A stretch of DNA of 64,000 nt. Origin: Bradyrhizobium diazoefficiens (GTDB lineage Bacteria; Pseudomonadota; Alphaproteobacteria; Rhizobiales; Xanthobacteraceae). Position 1 is the first letter of the stretch. Every line of letters starts with the position of its first letter. Where the stretch lies: NCBI RefSeq assembly GCF_016616885.1, contig NZ_CP067102.1, positions 4,616,501-4,680,500 of the forward strand, read 5' to 3'. This document shows, piece after piece, positions 8,354-17,015 of this stretch. The notes under the pieces were generated by a model, which was not told where the DNA came from, did no database searches, and saw only the letters and a program-made list of their open reading frames with translations. Both the position numbers and the translations under genes were made by a program.

Positions 8354-10144
8354 TTAGCGAGGCAGCCCAGCTTTAATCAATCGTTCGGCAAGCAGAGCCA
8401 GCCGCGCCGGCTGCTTGATCGGGTACCAGCTGCAATATTTATCGACCGAGAATGATGGATCGATCCGCATGTGCGCGGCGCCCACCTCGCGCGCGCGCTC
8501 AAGCGAACCGGCAGCCACGAGGCTTGCCGCAAGAAGTCGCAAATTGGCGACAAACTGAGGAGCCCTCGCCATGACCTTCGTGCCCCAGTGCACGGCCTCG
8601 TCGAAGGTCTCGTTGGTGTAGTGCGCGTTGGTGAGCGCCGACTGATAGAAGTAGGCATACGGATCGAGCGGCGACAACGACATCCCGTAGGATGCGCGCG
8701 CCACGGCACGTGGCCCGTCACCGAGGTAGCAATAGGTCGACGCACTCAGGGACCAAGCGATCGCGGAATTCGGCGTTCCCCCGATCGCGCGGTCAAATGC
8801 ATCGATGGCGCGGTCATACGCGGCGAAGAGGAAGGAATTGATATGGCCGAAGATGGCCAGCGCCATGGGATCCGACGGCTCGAATTCGAGCGCACGCGAT
8901 GCCAGCCTGAGAGCCTCGCGGGAGTCGGCCTTGAAGTCGGTCGTATGCCCTTCGCCGATGTGCAGGATGTACCACTTTGCCATCAGCGCGTAGGCCCCTG
9001 CATAGTGGGGGTCGTGTTCGAGAGCACGCTCGAACAGGGTCCGCGCCTCCTGCATGTCGTCATAACCAAGACGATAGAGGCGGTACATGCCCTGCAGGAC
9101 CAGGTCGTAGGCGTTCATGCTCTGCGGAATCTTGCGCTCGGCATGCTTCAACTCGGATATGTGGATGTGTGGCAGGAGCGCGTATGCGATGCTTGTCGCG
9201 ATCTTCTCTTGCACGTCGAACAACTGGCTGATCGACGCTTCATACTGATTGGTCCACAGCATGGACTTCGTATCGACATCGATCAACTGCACCCGCATCC
9301 GCAACAACTCGCCGCTACGCGTGAGCGTCCCCGTGACGAGATATCGCACACCCAGGTGATGGCAAACGCTGGCAGCGTCGATGGTGGGGTCGGTGAAACC
9401 GAGCGTTGACGTGCTGGATACGACGAACAGCTCACGGATTCCCGCCAGTGACGCCACGATATCGTGGACGATACCCTGCGCGAGGTAGGCGTGCGCCGCC
9501 TCGAGACCGAGCATCTGCAACGGCAGGACTGCCACAGACGGCTTCAACGCATGAGCCACCGAGATTGTCGGAGCCCGCAGCTCGTGATGCGCTATCTTGA
9601 ATGCACGGATGCGCCGCTCGATATTCTTGAGCGTGAGGAAGCCCAGCTCCGCAGCCTGGTAGCGCAGATGGTCCTTTACCTGATCGTGGATGGCCCCCGA
9701 CACCACGATCCCGCCCGGACCGGCGAATTCCTGAAGCCGGGCCGCAATATTGATGCCGTCTCCGTAGATGTCGTCGCGCTCGGCGATGATGTCGCCGACA
9801 TTGGCCGACATCCGCAGCTGCAGCGGGTTGCCACCTTCCGATGACGATTTCTCCAAATGGAGTTGTGTGCCGAGCGCGAAGCTGATCGCGTCCACCGGGT
9901 TCTTGAATTCCAGGAGCAGCCCGTCGCCGGTGCTTTTGATGACCTCGCCGCCACTCGCGGCGACGCGCGGCTCAATCACGTCCATCCGCATCGACATCCA
10001 CCGTCGATGCGTGCCTTCCTCGTCGCTTCCCATCAGCCGGGAATATCCGACGACATCGATGAAGACAGCAGCTGCAATACGCCTTTTCGGACGGCTCCGA
10101 TCCGATCCGTTGTCAGGAGACCTGTTGTCGACACTGATCATCAT
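8354..10144 (-). CDS. class III adenylate cyclase domain fused to TPR repeats
   Basis: About 596 residues. Residues about 15-200 are a class III nucleotidyl cyclase: metal Asp in AAVFIDVVGYSR, the KSTGDGLLLEF segment (Lys of the adenine pocket plus second metal Asp) and DGINIAARLQ with the transition-state Asn and Arg, all consistent with cAMP synthesis. A middle domain (about 215-330, SVAVLPLQML...IVHDIVASL) is of the FlgO-like type often seen behind such cyclases. The rest is TPR helices. No membrane segment is visible. The frame stays open upstream to 10375, but the cyclase fold begins near MMISVDN, so I chose 10144. Common architecture in Bradyrhizobium. Confidence 0.88.
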   Translation of the reverse strand: MMISVDNRSPDNGSDRSRPKRRIAAAVFIDVVGYSRLMGSDEEGTHRRWMSMRMDVIEPRVAASGGEVIKSTGDGLLLEFKNPVDAISFALGTQLHLEKSSSEGGNPLQLRMSANVGDIIAERDDIYGDGINIAARLQEFAGPGGIVVSGAIHDQVKDHLRYQAAELGFLTLKNIERRIRAFKIAHHELRAPTISVAHALKPSVAVLPLQMLGLEAAHAYLAQGIVHDIVASLAGIRELFVVSSTSTLGFTDPTIDAASVCHHLGVRYLVTGTLTRSGELLRMRVQLIDVDTKSMLWTNQYEASISQLFDVQEKIATSIAYALLPHIHISELKHAERKIPQSMNAYDLVLQGMYRLYRLGYDDMQEARTLFERALEHDPHYAGAYALMAKWYILHIGEGHTTDFKADSREALRLASRALEFEPSDPMALAIFGHINSFLFAAYDRAIDAFDRAIGGTPNSAIAWSLSASTYCYLGDGPRAVARASYGMSLSPLDPYAYFYQSALTNAHYTNETFDEAVHWGTKVMARAPQFVANLRLLAASLVAAGSLERAREVGAAHMRIDPSFSVDKYCSWYPIKQPARLALLAERLIKAGLPR

Positions 10145-10431
10145 GACAGGCGCAACAACTGTTGGGCGGCCACAGCCATTGTGGCGCCGAAAGATTGTAG
10201 CAGACAGGGACAAGCGGGCAAATGAAAGGCCTGCGCACCGACTGAGCAGACCTCGCGGACTTGCCAGTCTTGCAATCACAGCGTGTGAAGCTGCGGCGCC
10301 TCGTTCGCAAAGGAGTGGAAACACTCGCATTTTTCTCGAATGCGAAGGCATGCCCATCGGAATACCGTGAGCCATCGCGGACTGGTACCCCGCGACCTCA
10401 GAACGCAGCGCTGGAAGACGGAAATCGCTCG

Positions 10432-11160
10432 CTAGCAGCCGAACTTGTCAGCGATGCCGCCAAAATCCTTGGCGACGATGTCCCAATTGCCTGTGGCCTC
10501 GAAATCGACCTTCTGCAACGGGCCGTACTCGGTCGGCCGCGCGACGAAGGCGGTCTTCAGGCCGTACTTCTGCGCGGCGGCGAGATCGCCATTGTGCGCG
10601 GCGACCATCATCACCTGTTCCGGCTTGAGGCCGAGCAGGCGCGCGGCGCCGAGATAGGTTTCGGGGTCGGGCTTGTAGTGCTCGAACAGCTCGGCCGACA
10701 TCACGAGGTCCCACGGCAGGCCAGCAAATTTCGCCATGTTGGTGAGCAGCGCGACGTTGCCGTTCGACAGCGGCGAGATCACGAACTTTGTCTTGAGCCG
10801 GGTCAGGCCGGCGACGCTGTCGGGCCAGGGATTGAGGCGGTGCCAGCCCTTGGTGAGATGGTCGAGATCAGCCTCGGTGAGGCCCTTGATCGCAAATTTC
10901 TCGACCAGCTGCTCCAGCGAGCGGCGGTGCAGATCGTCGAGCATGACATAGCCGCGCTCGGGATGCTCGCGCACGTCCTGCATCGAGGCGACATACATGC
11001 CGCGCCAGCCGTCGACGAGCGCGGTCCAGTCGGCGCTAATGCCGCGGCCCTTCGCCCACCACATGAAGTCGGTGATCAGGCTGGTGCGCCAGTCCACGAC
11101 GGTGCCGAACACGTCGAACACGAGGGCTTTGACGGCGGAGAGGTCGGACGTTGTGGTCAT
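10432..11160 (-). CDS. haloacid dehalogenase, type II
   Basis: A 242-residue HAD-superfamily hydrolase of the (S)-2-haloacid dehalogenase type. The catalytic nucleophile Asp16 sits in FDVFGTVVDWR, motif II in SPLSNGN, and the C-terminal acidic motif in MMVAAHNGDLAAA. Known members replace the halogen of 2-haloalkanoic acids by hydroxyl. Only the coding 3' end is duplicated at 4621-4753. Monocistronic; the neighbours are unrelated in function. Confidence 0.9.
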   Translation of the reverse strand: MTTTSDLSAVKALVFDVFGTVVDWRTSLITDFMWWAKGRGISADWTALVDGWRGMYVASMQDVREHPERGYVMLDDLHRRSLEQLVEKFAIKGLTEADLDHLTKGWHRLNPWPDSVAGLTRLKTKFVISPLSNGNVALLTNMAKFAGLPWDLVMSAELFEHYKPDPETYLGAARLLGLKPEQVMMVAAHNGDLAAAQKYGLKTAFVARPTEYGPLQKVDFEATGNWDIVAKDFGGIADKFGC

Positions 11161-11322
11161 GCATTGCTCCGTTGAGTTCTCGCCCCCGGTTGGCTCCGCT
11201 CAGATCGAGGGCTTTAAAGCATGATCCTTTCCATGCAACAATAGCGCTAGTCCGCCACATCAAGCACGCCCGAGACGAGCGAGATAACCGGGCTCAACCC
11301 GTCGGGTACAAGCGCATCTGCC

Positions 11323-12516
11323 ATGACCATCCCTGTTGCATTTATATTGCTCGAGAATGCCGGCCTCCCGAATGAGGGAGCCCTGATCGAGACTTTGCGA
11401 GCGCGTCATCCGAGTCTTCGGTGGGACCGCAGCCCGGTCGCACGAAGCGATGACACCGACGGCCTGATGTTCATCCGCGCCGGCGATCATCTCATGACCA
11501 TTCTCTTGATGCCTGCGCCCATGCCCTTCGATCAGCAATTGTGGCAGCGTGCCTCCTGGGTATGGCCCGAAGGTTTCGACGCCGCCGGCCGCCATCGCGC
11601 GCACCTTGTGGTCTCGACGATGGGTTCCGCCGAAGACAATGCAGAGACGAAAGCGCTTTCGTTCGATGAGAGTACGCGCCTCACGACGGCCTTTGTCGGC
11701 GGCGTGCTCGAAGCTCTTCCTGGCTGTCTCGCGGTGGCCTGGTGTGGCAACGTGGGCCGCGCGCCCGAGATGTGGCTCGAGCAATCACGCCGCGCGTTCG
11801 AGCCATATCCAGATCACCCCTACGGACTTTGGCTCGAAATCGTTCACTTCCGTTGCGGTGAGACGATCGGAGCCTACACGGTCGGATTGTCCGCATTCAC
11901 GGGGCGCGAAATCGAATTTGAAGTCGACGGCCTTGAAAAACGCGCTGTCACCGTCCGCGTTGCCGAACTGTCGTCATATCTTATCGCAAACGGCCTCGAG
12001 GCCGGAATTAAGAACGGCGGCGCGTTCGAGCCCGACTCCACCATCGATCACCGCGTTGCCGTGTTCCACCGTAACTCGCGTCTCAACATCGGGCCGGTTG
12101 TTTCATTCTCATCCCTTGAGGACCGAGCTGGGAGGATCAAGACCTATGAGATTATTCCTGGTTCGATCGCCCGGAATCACCCGCTGCTGGTCATGTTGGT
12201 CAAGGTCGGGCTTTTCGATCCGGCACGGACTGAAAATCAGGTCAGACTGAAGCCGGATCACCACGTTTCGGAAGTTCGCCTGGAGAGCTTCGATGACGGC
12301 CTTTCGCGCGCGCTGTCCGGAATGCTCGCAACTGACGGCTATGCAGTGGCGGATACGAACGCGCGCCACGCGCTCACAAACGGAGATATTGCAGCCGCAA
12401 GGTCCTTTCTTCGGCCCTGGGCCGAGGAAGTTCGGACGCTTCAATTGGCGGTCAAACTAGCTTTGACCCTGTGCGACGCGTTCATGTTCATGCCGGCACC
12501 ACCCCGCAGCCCGTAG
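11323..12516 (+). CDS. DUF4261-like protein, function unknown
   Basis: A 397-residue cytosolic protein without signal peptide or membrane helices. The pattern AHLVVSTMG in the first third, PYGLWLEIVHFR in the middle, and TVGLSAFTGREIEFE followed by a SSYLIANG...GIKNGGAF segment resemble the DUF4261 family as I remember it, which has no established role. I cannot confirm the family without a profile search. Starts 162 bp from the divergent dehalogenase gene. Confidence 0.6.
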   Translation: MTIPVAFILLENAGLPNEGALIETLRARHPSLRWDRSPVARSDDTDGLMFIRAGDHLMTILLMPAPMPFDQQLWQRASWVWPEGFDAAGRHRAHLVVSTMGSAEDNAETKALSFDESTRLTTAFVGGVLEALPGCLAVAWCGNVGRAPEMWLEQSRRAFEPYPDHPYGLWLEIVHFRCGETIGAYTVGLSAFTGREIEFEVDGLEKRAVTVRVAELSSYLIANGLEAGIKNGGAFEPDSTIDHRVAVFHRNSRLNIGPVVSFSSLEDRAGRIKTYEIIPGSIARNHPLLVMLVKVGLFDPARTENQVRLKPDHHVSEVRLESFDDGLSRALSGMLATDGYAVADTNARHALTNGDIAAARSFLRPWAEEVRTLQLAVKLALTLCDAFMFMPAPPRSP

Positions 12517-12592
12517 CCGATACGCGATGGATCAGTTCGCGGCGGACGTCCGGCCAGACCAGCCGAACGACCGCTCGGGAAGGTCGCGAGCA

Positions 12593-13594
12593 TCAATCCA
12601 AATGGAACTTCGCCAGCTCGCGGTGCTCGGCCTTGATGTAGCGCACGGTGCCGGTGACGGAGCGCATCACCACCGTCTCGGTTTCGATCACGCCGTCCTT
12701 GCGGAACTTGACGCCCGAGAGCAGCGAGCCCGTGGTGACGCCGGTGGCCGCGAACAGGCAGTCGCCGCGCGCCATGTCCTCGATGCCGTAGATCATCTTG
12801 GGATCGTTGACGCCCATCTTGGCGGCACGCTCGCGCTTCTCGTCGGAATCGAGGATCAGGCGGCACTGCATCTGGCCGCCGATGCAACGCAGCGCCACGG
12901 CCGCGAGCACGCCTTCCGGCGCGCCGCCGGTGCCGAGATACATGTCGACGCCGGTGTTGTCGGGGTCGGCGCAGTGGATCACGCCGGCGACGTCGCCGTC
13001 GGTGATCAGGCGCACGGCCGCACCCGTCGACCGCACGCTCTCGATGATGCTGGCATGGCGCGGACGGTCGAGCACGAGAACGGTGATGCCCTCAGGCTTG
13101 ACGCCCTTGGCCTTGGCGAGACGGCGGACGTTGTCGGCGGGCGAAGCATCGAGATCGACGACGCCCTTGTCATAGCCCGGACCGATCGCGAGCTTCTGCA
13201 TGTAGACGTCGGGGGCGTGCAGCAGCGTGCCGCCGTCGGCCATCGCCATCGTGGCGATCGAGCCCGGCATGTTCTTGGCGCACAGCGTGGTGCCTTCGAG
13301 CGGGTCGACTGCGATATCGACTTCCGGGCCGGCGTTCATGCCGACCTTCTCGCCGATGAAGAGCATCGGCGCCTCGTCGCGCTCGCCCTCGCCGATCACG
13401 ATGGTGCCCTGGATCGGCAGCTTGTTGAGCTCGCGACGCATGGCGTCGACGGCGGCCTGGTCGGCGGCCTTCTCCTGCCCGTGCCCGCGCAGTCGCGCCG
13501 ACGACACCGCCGCCCGCTCCGTCACACGCACGATCTCCAGCGTGAGAATGCGCTCGAGCAATGCTTGCGGCGGCACTGAAATATGGGTCGACAT
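12593..13594 (-). CDS. glpX: class II fructose-1,6-bisphosphatase
   Basis: A 333-residue GlpX-type enzyme that removes the C1 phosphate of fructose 1,6-bisphosphate in gluconeogenesis and, in autotrophs, the Calvin cycle. Characteristic segments: GTIVIGEGERDEAPMLFIGE (metal-binding), VDPLEGTTLCAKN with the DPxEGT metal/phosphate motif, and GTGGAPEGVLAA near residue 215. Length matches the family. It follows hom by 80 bp on the same strand, so co-transcription with the homoserine pathway genes is likely. Confidence 0.96.
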   Translation of the reverse strand: MSTHISVPPQALLERILTLEIVRVTERAAVSSARLRGHGQEKAADQAAVDAMRRELNKLPIQGTIVIGEGERDEAPMLFIGEKVGMNAGPEVDIAVDPLEGTTLCAKNMPGSIATMAMADGGTLLHAPDVYMQKLAIGPGYDKGVVDLDASPADNVRRLAKAKGVKPEGITVLVLDRPRHASIIESVRSTGAAVRLITDGDVAGVIHCADPDNTGVDMYLGTGGAPEGVLAAVALRCIGGQMQCRLILDSDEKRERAAKMGVNDPKMIYGIEDMARGDCLFAATGVTTGSLLSGVKFRKDGVIETETVVMRSVTGTVRYIKAEHRELAKFHLD

Positions 13595-13674
13595 CGGCTC
13601 ACTCCTTCGAAACGTTTGGGACGGAAATCTCCGTCCGCATCAACTCGTAACACCCACAGTTCGTTCGAACCGTG

Positions 13675-14991
13675 TCAGTTCTTCTCAATCCTGATGACTT
13701 GCGGCCGCCCGCTGATCACTTTGTCCTTCTGCACGGCGGCGAGCGCGCGGCGCACCGCGTCCTCATGGGTGGCATAGGTGATCAGGATGACGGGCACAGG
13801 CACCGCCTTGCCATCCGCCGATGCGGCGCCGCCATTGGGATGGCGCTGCACGATCGATTCGATCGAAATCTTCTGCTCCGCGAGACGGGTCGCGATCGCA
13901 GCCGCGGTGCCCGGGAAATCGCGCGCCAACAGGCGAATATAGTAGCCGCCCTCGTGCCGCTCCATCGGCGCCTTCTTGGTGTCGTGCAGCTGCGCAATGG
14001 GCCGGCCGAACGGATTGGCGCGGATGCCGCGCGCAACGTCGGCGATATCGGCGACGACGGCAGATGCGGTCGCAGCACCTCCGGCGCCGGGACCGACCAG
14101 CGTGATCGGCGGAATGCCCTCGCCATCGATCGTGACCGCGTTGGTGACACCCATCACCTGCGCGATCGAGGAGGATTTTGGAACCATGGTCGGATGCACG
14201 CGCTGCTCGATGCCCGTGGCGGTGCGAACGGCAACGCCGAGCAGCTTGACGCGGTAGCCAAGATCAGCGGCCGCGCGCAGATCTTCCGGCGCGATGGAGG
14301 AGATACCTTCGACATACACCGCGCTTTGAGCAACTTTCGTGCCGAAAGCGAGGCTGGCGAGAATGGCAAGCTTTTGCGCGGTGTCGTGCCCGTCGACGTC
14401 GAAGGACGGGTTGGCCTCGGCATAGCCCAGCCGCTGCGCATCCTTGAGGCACTCGGCAAACGACAGGCCCTCCTGCTCCATCCGGGTCAGGATGTAATTG
14501 CAGGTCCCGTTGAGGATGCCGTAGACGCGCTCGATGCCGGTTCCAGCAAGACCCTCGCGTAACGTCTTGATGACAGGAATTGCGGCGCCGACCGCTGCCT
14601 CGAAATTCAGCGCACCGCCATGCTTTTCGGCGGCTTTTGCCAACTTCAGACCGTGCTTGGCGAGCAGCGCCTTATTGGCGGTGACGACCGACTTGCCGGC
14701 GCTCAGCGCAGCCTCGACCGCCGACAGCGCGGGATCGCCGGCGCCGCCCATCAGCTCGACGAAGCAGTCGATGCCGGGATGGGTGGCGAGCGCCATCGGA
14801 TCCTTCGCCCATTCGACGCCGCGCAGATCGACGCTGCGCTTCTTGGCCTTCGAGCGCGCGGTGACGGCGACGACGCGAATGCCGCGGCCGCTGCGGCCCG
14901 CGAGCACGCGGGCCTGCGTTTCAATCAAACGGACAACTTCGGCGCCCACGGTGCCGAGCCCCGCTATGCCCACTTTCAGGGGTGCAACCAT
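13675..14991 (-). CDS. hom: homoserine dehydrogenase
   Basis: A 438-residue NAD(P)-dependent enzyme that reduces aspartate semialdehyde to homoserine, the branch point to threonine and methionine. The N-terminal Rossmann motif is GIAGLGTVGAEVV. The catalytic domain carries ANKALLAKHG, GILNGTCNYILTRM and GYAEANPSFDVDGHDTAQK (catalytic Asp and Lys). Residues about 355-438 form an ACT domain, so threonine feedback inhibition is expected from the family. It lies 28 bp after the aminotransferase gene, forming an operon that continues to glpX. Confidence 0.97.
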   Translation of the reverse strand: MVAPLKVGIAGLGTVGAEVVRLIETQARVLAGRSGRGIRVVAVTARSKAKKRSVDLRGVEWAKDPMALATHPGIDCFVELMGGAGDPALSAVEAALSAGKSVVTANKALLAKHGLKLAKAAEKHGGALNFEAAVGAAIPVIKTLREGLAGTGIERVYGILNGTCNYILTRMEQEGLSFAECLKDAQRLGYAEANPSFDVDGHDTAQKLAILASLAFGTKVAQSAVYVEGISSIAPEDLRAAADLGYRVKLLGVAVRTATGIEQRVHPTMVPKSSSIAQVMGVTNAVTIDGEGIPPITLVGPGAGGAATASAVVADIADVARGIRANPFGRPIAQLHDTKKAPMERHEGGYYIRLLARDFPGTAAAIATRLAEQKISIESIVQRHPNGGAASADGKAVPVPVILITYATHEDAVRRALAAVQKDKVISGRPQVIRIEKN

Positions 14992-15019
14992 GATGCTTTA
15001 GTGAACCTGCAGAAGAGAA

Positions 15020-16240
15020 TTAGCGCCGATTGGCGAGCGGAACGACGTTGTGCAACGTTTCGATGCCGCTTTCAAGGAAGCGGCGCACGCCGCGCGCGGC
15101 CTGCCTGATCCGTTGCTCGTTTTCCACCATGGCGATGCGGACATATCCTTCGCCATGCTCGCCGAAGCCGACGCCGGGCGAGACCGCGACGCCGGATTTC
15201 TCCACCATCAAGGTCGCAAACTGCATGCTGCCGACGCTGCGGAACGCCTCCGGCAGCGGCACCCAGGCGAACATCGAGGCTTTCGGCGGCGGAATCTCCC
15301 AACCGGCGCGGCCGAACGATTCCACCAGCGCGTCGCGGCGCTTGCGATAGGTATCGCGCATCTCCTTGATACAGTCGTCAGGACCGTTCAGCGCCGCGGT
15401 CGCAGCGACCTGCACCGGCGTGAACGCGCCGTAGTCGAGATAGGATTTGACGCGGGCGAGTGCGGCGATCACGCGCTCGTTGCCGACCGCAAAGCCCATG
15501 CGCCAGCCGGCCATCGAATAGGTCTTCGACATCGAGGTGAACTCGACGGTGACGTCGATGGCGCCGGGCACCTGAAGCACCGAGGGCGGCGGGTTGTTCT
15601 CGTCGAAATAGACCTCGGCATAAGCGAGATCGGACAGGATCAGGATCTCGTGCTTCTTCGCGAAGTCGACGAGGTCCTTGTAGAAGTCGAGGCTCGCGAC
15701 ATAGGCGGTCGGGTTCGAGGGATAGCAGACCACTAGCGCGAGCGGCTTCGGGATCGAATGCACGATCGCCCGCTCCACCGCCTCGAAGAATTGCGGCGTC
15801 GGCTCCGATGGTACCGAGCGGATCACGCCGCCCGCCATCAAAAAGCCGAAGGCGTGAATCGGGTAGCTCGGGTTCGGACAAAGGATGACGTCGCCCGGCG
15901 CGGTGATCGCCTGCGCCACATTGGCAAAGCCCTCCTTCGAGCCCAGCGTCGCCACCACCTGGGTATCGGGATTGAGCTTCACGCCGAAGCGGCGCTCGTA
16001 ATAGGCGGCCTGAGCCCGGCGCAGGCCGGGGATGCCACGGGAGGCCGAGTAGCGGTCGGTGCGCGGCTTGCCCAGCGTCTCCTTGAGCTTCTCCAGCACG
16101 TGCGGGGGCGCCGGCAGATCCGGGTTGCCCATGCCAAGATCGATGATGTCGGCGCCGGCATTCCGCGCGGCCGCCTTGGCCCGGTTGACCTGCTCGAACA
16201 CGTAAGGCGGGAGGCGGCGGATGCGGTAAAACTCGTCCAT
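15020..16240 (-). CDS. class I/II aminotransferase (alanine/LL-diaminopimelate type)
   Basis: About 406 residues, PLP-dependent fold type I. The PLP lysine lies in TSMSKTYSMAGWR and the cofactor-contacting segment in VCYPSNPTAYVASL. The start MDEFYRIRRLPPYVF (16240) matches related enzymes; the frame extends to 16324 but the extra residues are not conserved-looking. Orthologues next to hom in Rhizobiales are usually annotated as LL-diaminopimelate or alanine aminotransferase. The sequence alone does not decide the substrate. First gene of the aminotransferase-hom-glpX run. Confidence 0.9.
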   Translation of the reverse strand: MDEFYRIRRLPPYVFEQVNRAKAAARNAGADIIDLGMGNPDLPAPPHVLEKLKETLGKPRTDRYSASRGIPGLRRAQAAYYERRFGVKLNPDTQVVATLGSKEGFANVAQAITAPGDVILCPNPSYPIHAFGFLMAGGVIRSVPSEPTPQFFEAVERAIVHSIPKPLALVVCYPSNPTAYVASLDFYKDLVDFAKKHEILILSDLAYAEVYFDENNPPPSVLQVPGAIDVTVEFTSMSKTYSMAGWRMGFAVGNERVIAALARVKSYLDYGAFTPVQVAATAALNGPDDCIKEMRDTYRKRRDALVESFGRAGWEIPPPKASMFAWVPLPEAFRSVGSMQFATLMVEKSGVAVSPGVGFGEHGEGYVRIAMVENEQRIRQAARGVRRFLESGIETLHNVVPLANRR

Positions 16241-16487
16241 GGCTCTCTGGGCTCCGGGCAGCCGGTCAGGGACAGAATCGATGGGCGATGACCACCCTTC
16301 GAGGAGATCCCGCCCCGCGCACAAAAATCGCTCACAATCAAATGCTTGTAGCGACTTTCGGCGACGAGAACTGAACTCCTTCGCCCTGACTCTCGGCTGA
16401 GTTGACGTCTTTTTAGCACGGAGTGGCGGGGGCGCCAGCGATTACCTTGCGCCCCGCGATGGTCGTCCCGGGACTAATTGGCGGTCC

Positions 16488-16763
16488 TCACTTGGCGTCC
16501 TTGGCGGCGCCGGCCTGGCGGTCTCGGGCGGCCGCAAGCTCGGCCTCGATCTTGGCGCGCTGGTCGGGCGGGATGATCGCCTGATCACGATCGGGCGGCA
16601 GGTCGTGCACCGGCAGATAGGTACCGGGCTCTTTGGGATGAGCCGGCGTGTCGGCGGCCGACATGTCCGCGAGCTGGCTCGAACAGCCGCCCAGCGCAAA
16701 CGCCGCCGTCAGCAGCGCGCAGCATGCAAGCCGCGACTTTTGCAGGTCCCACAACGCAAACAC
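16488..16763 (-). CDS. small lipoprotein, function unknown
   Basis: A 91-residue protein with a type II (lipoprotein) signal peptide: hydrophobic stretch ACCALLTAAFA followed by the lipobox LGGC and then a short Ser-rich tether. The mature part is hydrophilic and Pro-rich (PAHPKEPGTYLPVHDLPPDR), ending in a charged helix with KIEAELAAARDRQAG. No domain recognised. Likely anchored to the inner leaflet of the outer membrane or to the inner membrane. Confidence 0.75.
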   Translation of the reverse strand: MFALWDLQKSRLACCALLTAAFALGGCSSQLADMSAADTPAHPKEPGTYLPVHDLPPDRDQAIIPPDQRAKIEAELAAARDRQAGAAKDAK

Positions 16764-17015
16764 CTGGGAATTCCCCTACTCGTCGCATGCGAGGTTGCGG
16801 GAGCTTAACCCAACAACCTGCCCAAGCTCAAACCATTGCTGCCCACAAATGGTACGAGCGAGAAATCATCCAAGGCCCACAGCGACAGAGGTGCACCCCG
16901 ATTGTGACAAAAGCAAGAAGCCTTGTCGCAGTGCAGCACATCTTCGCGCGTGTTTGACGCGAAACCGGCGAGCTTCGCGGTGACGAATACGGAATGAATC
17001 GTTACTGTCGCCTCC

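Noticed and set aside
12527..13579. 350-codon plus-strand frame opposite glpX
   Set aside because: glpX motifs are unambiguous on the minus strand.
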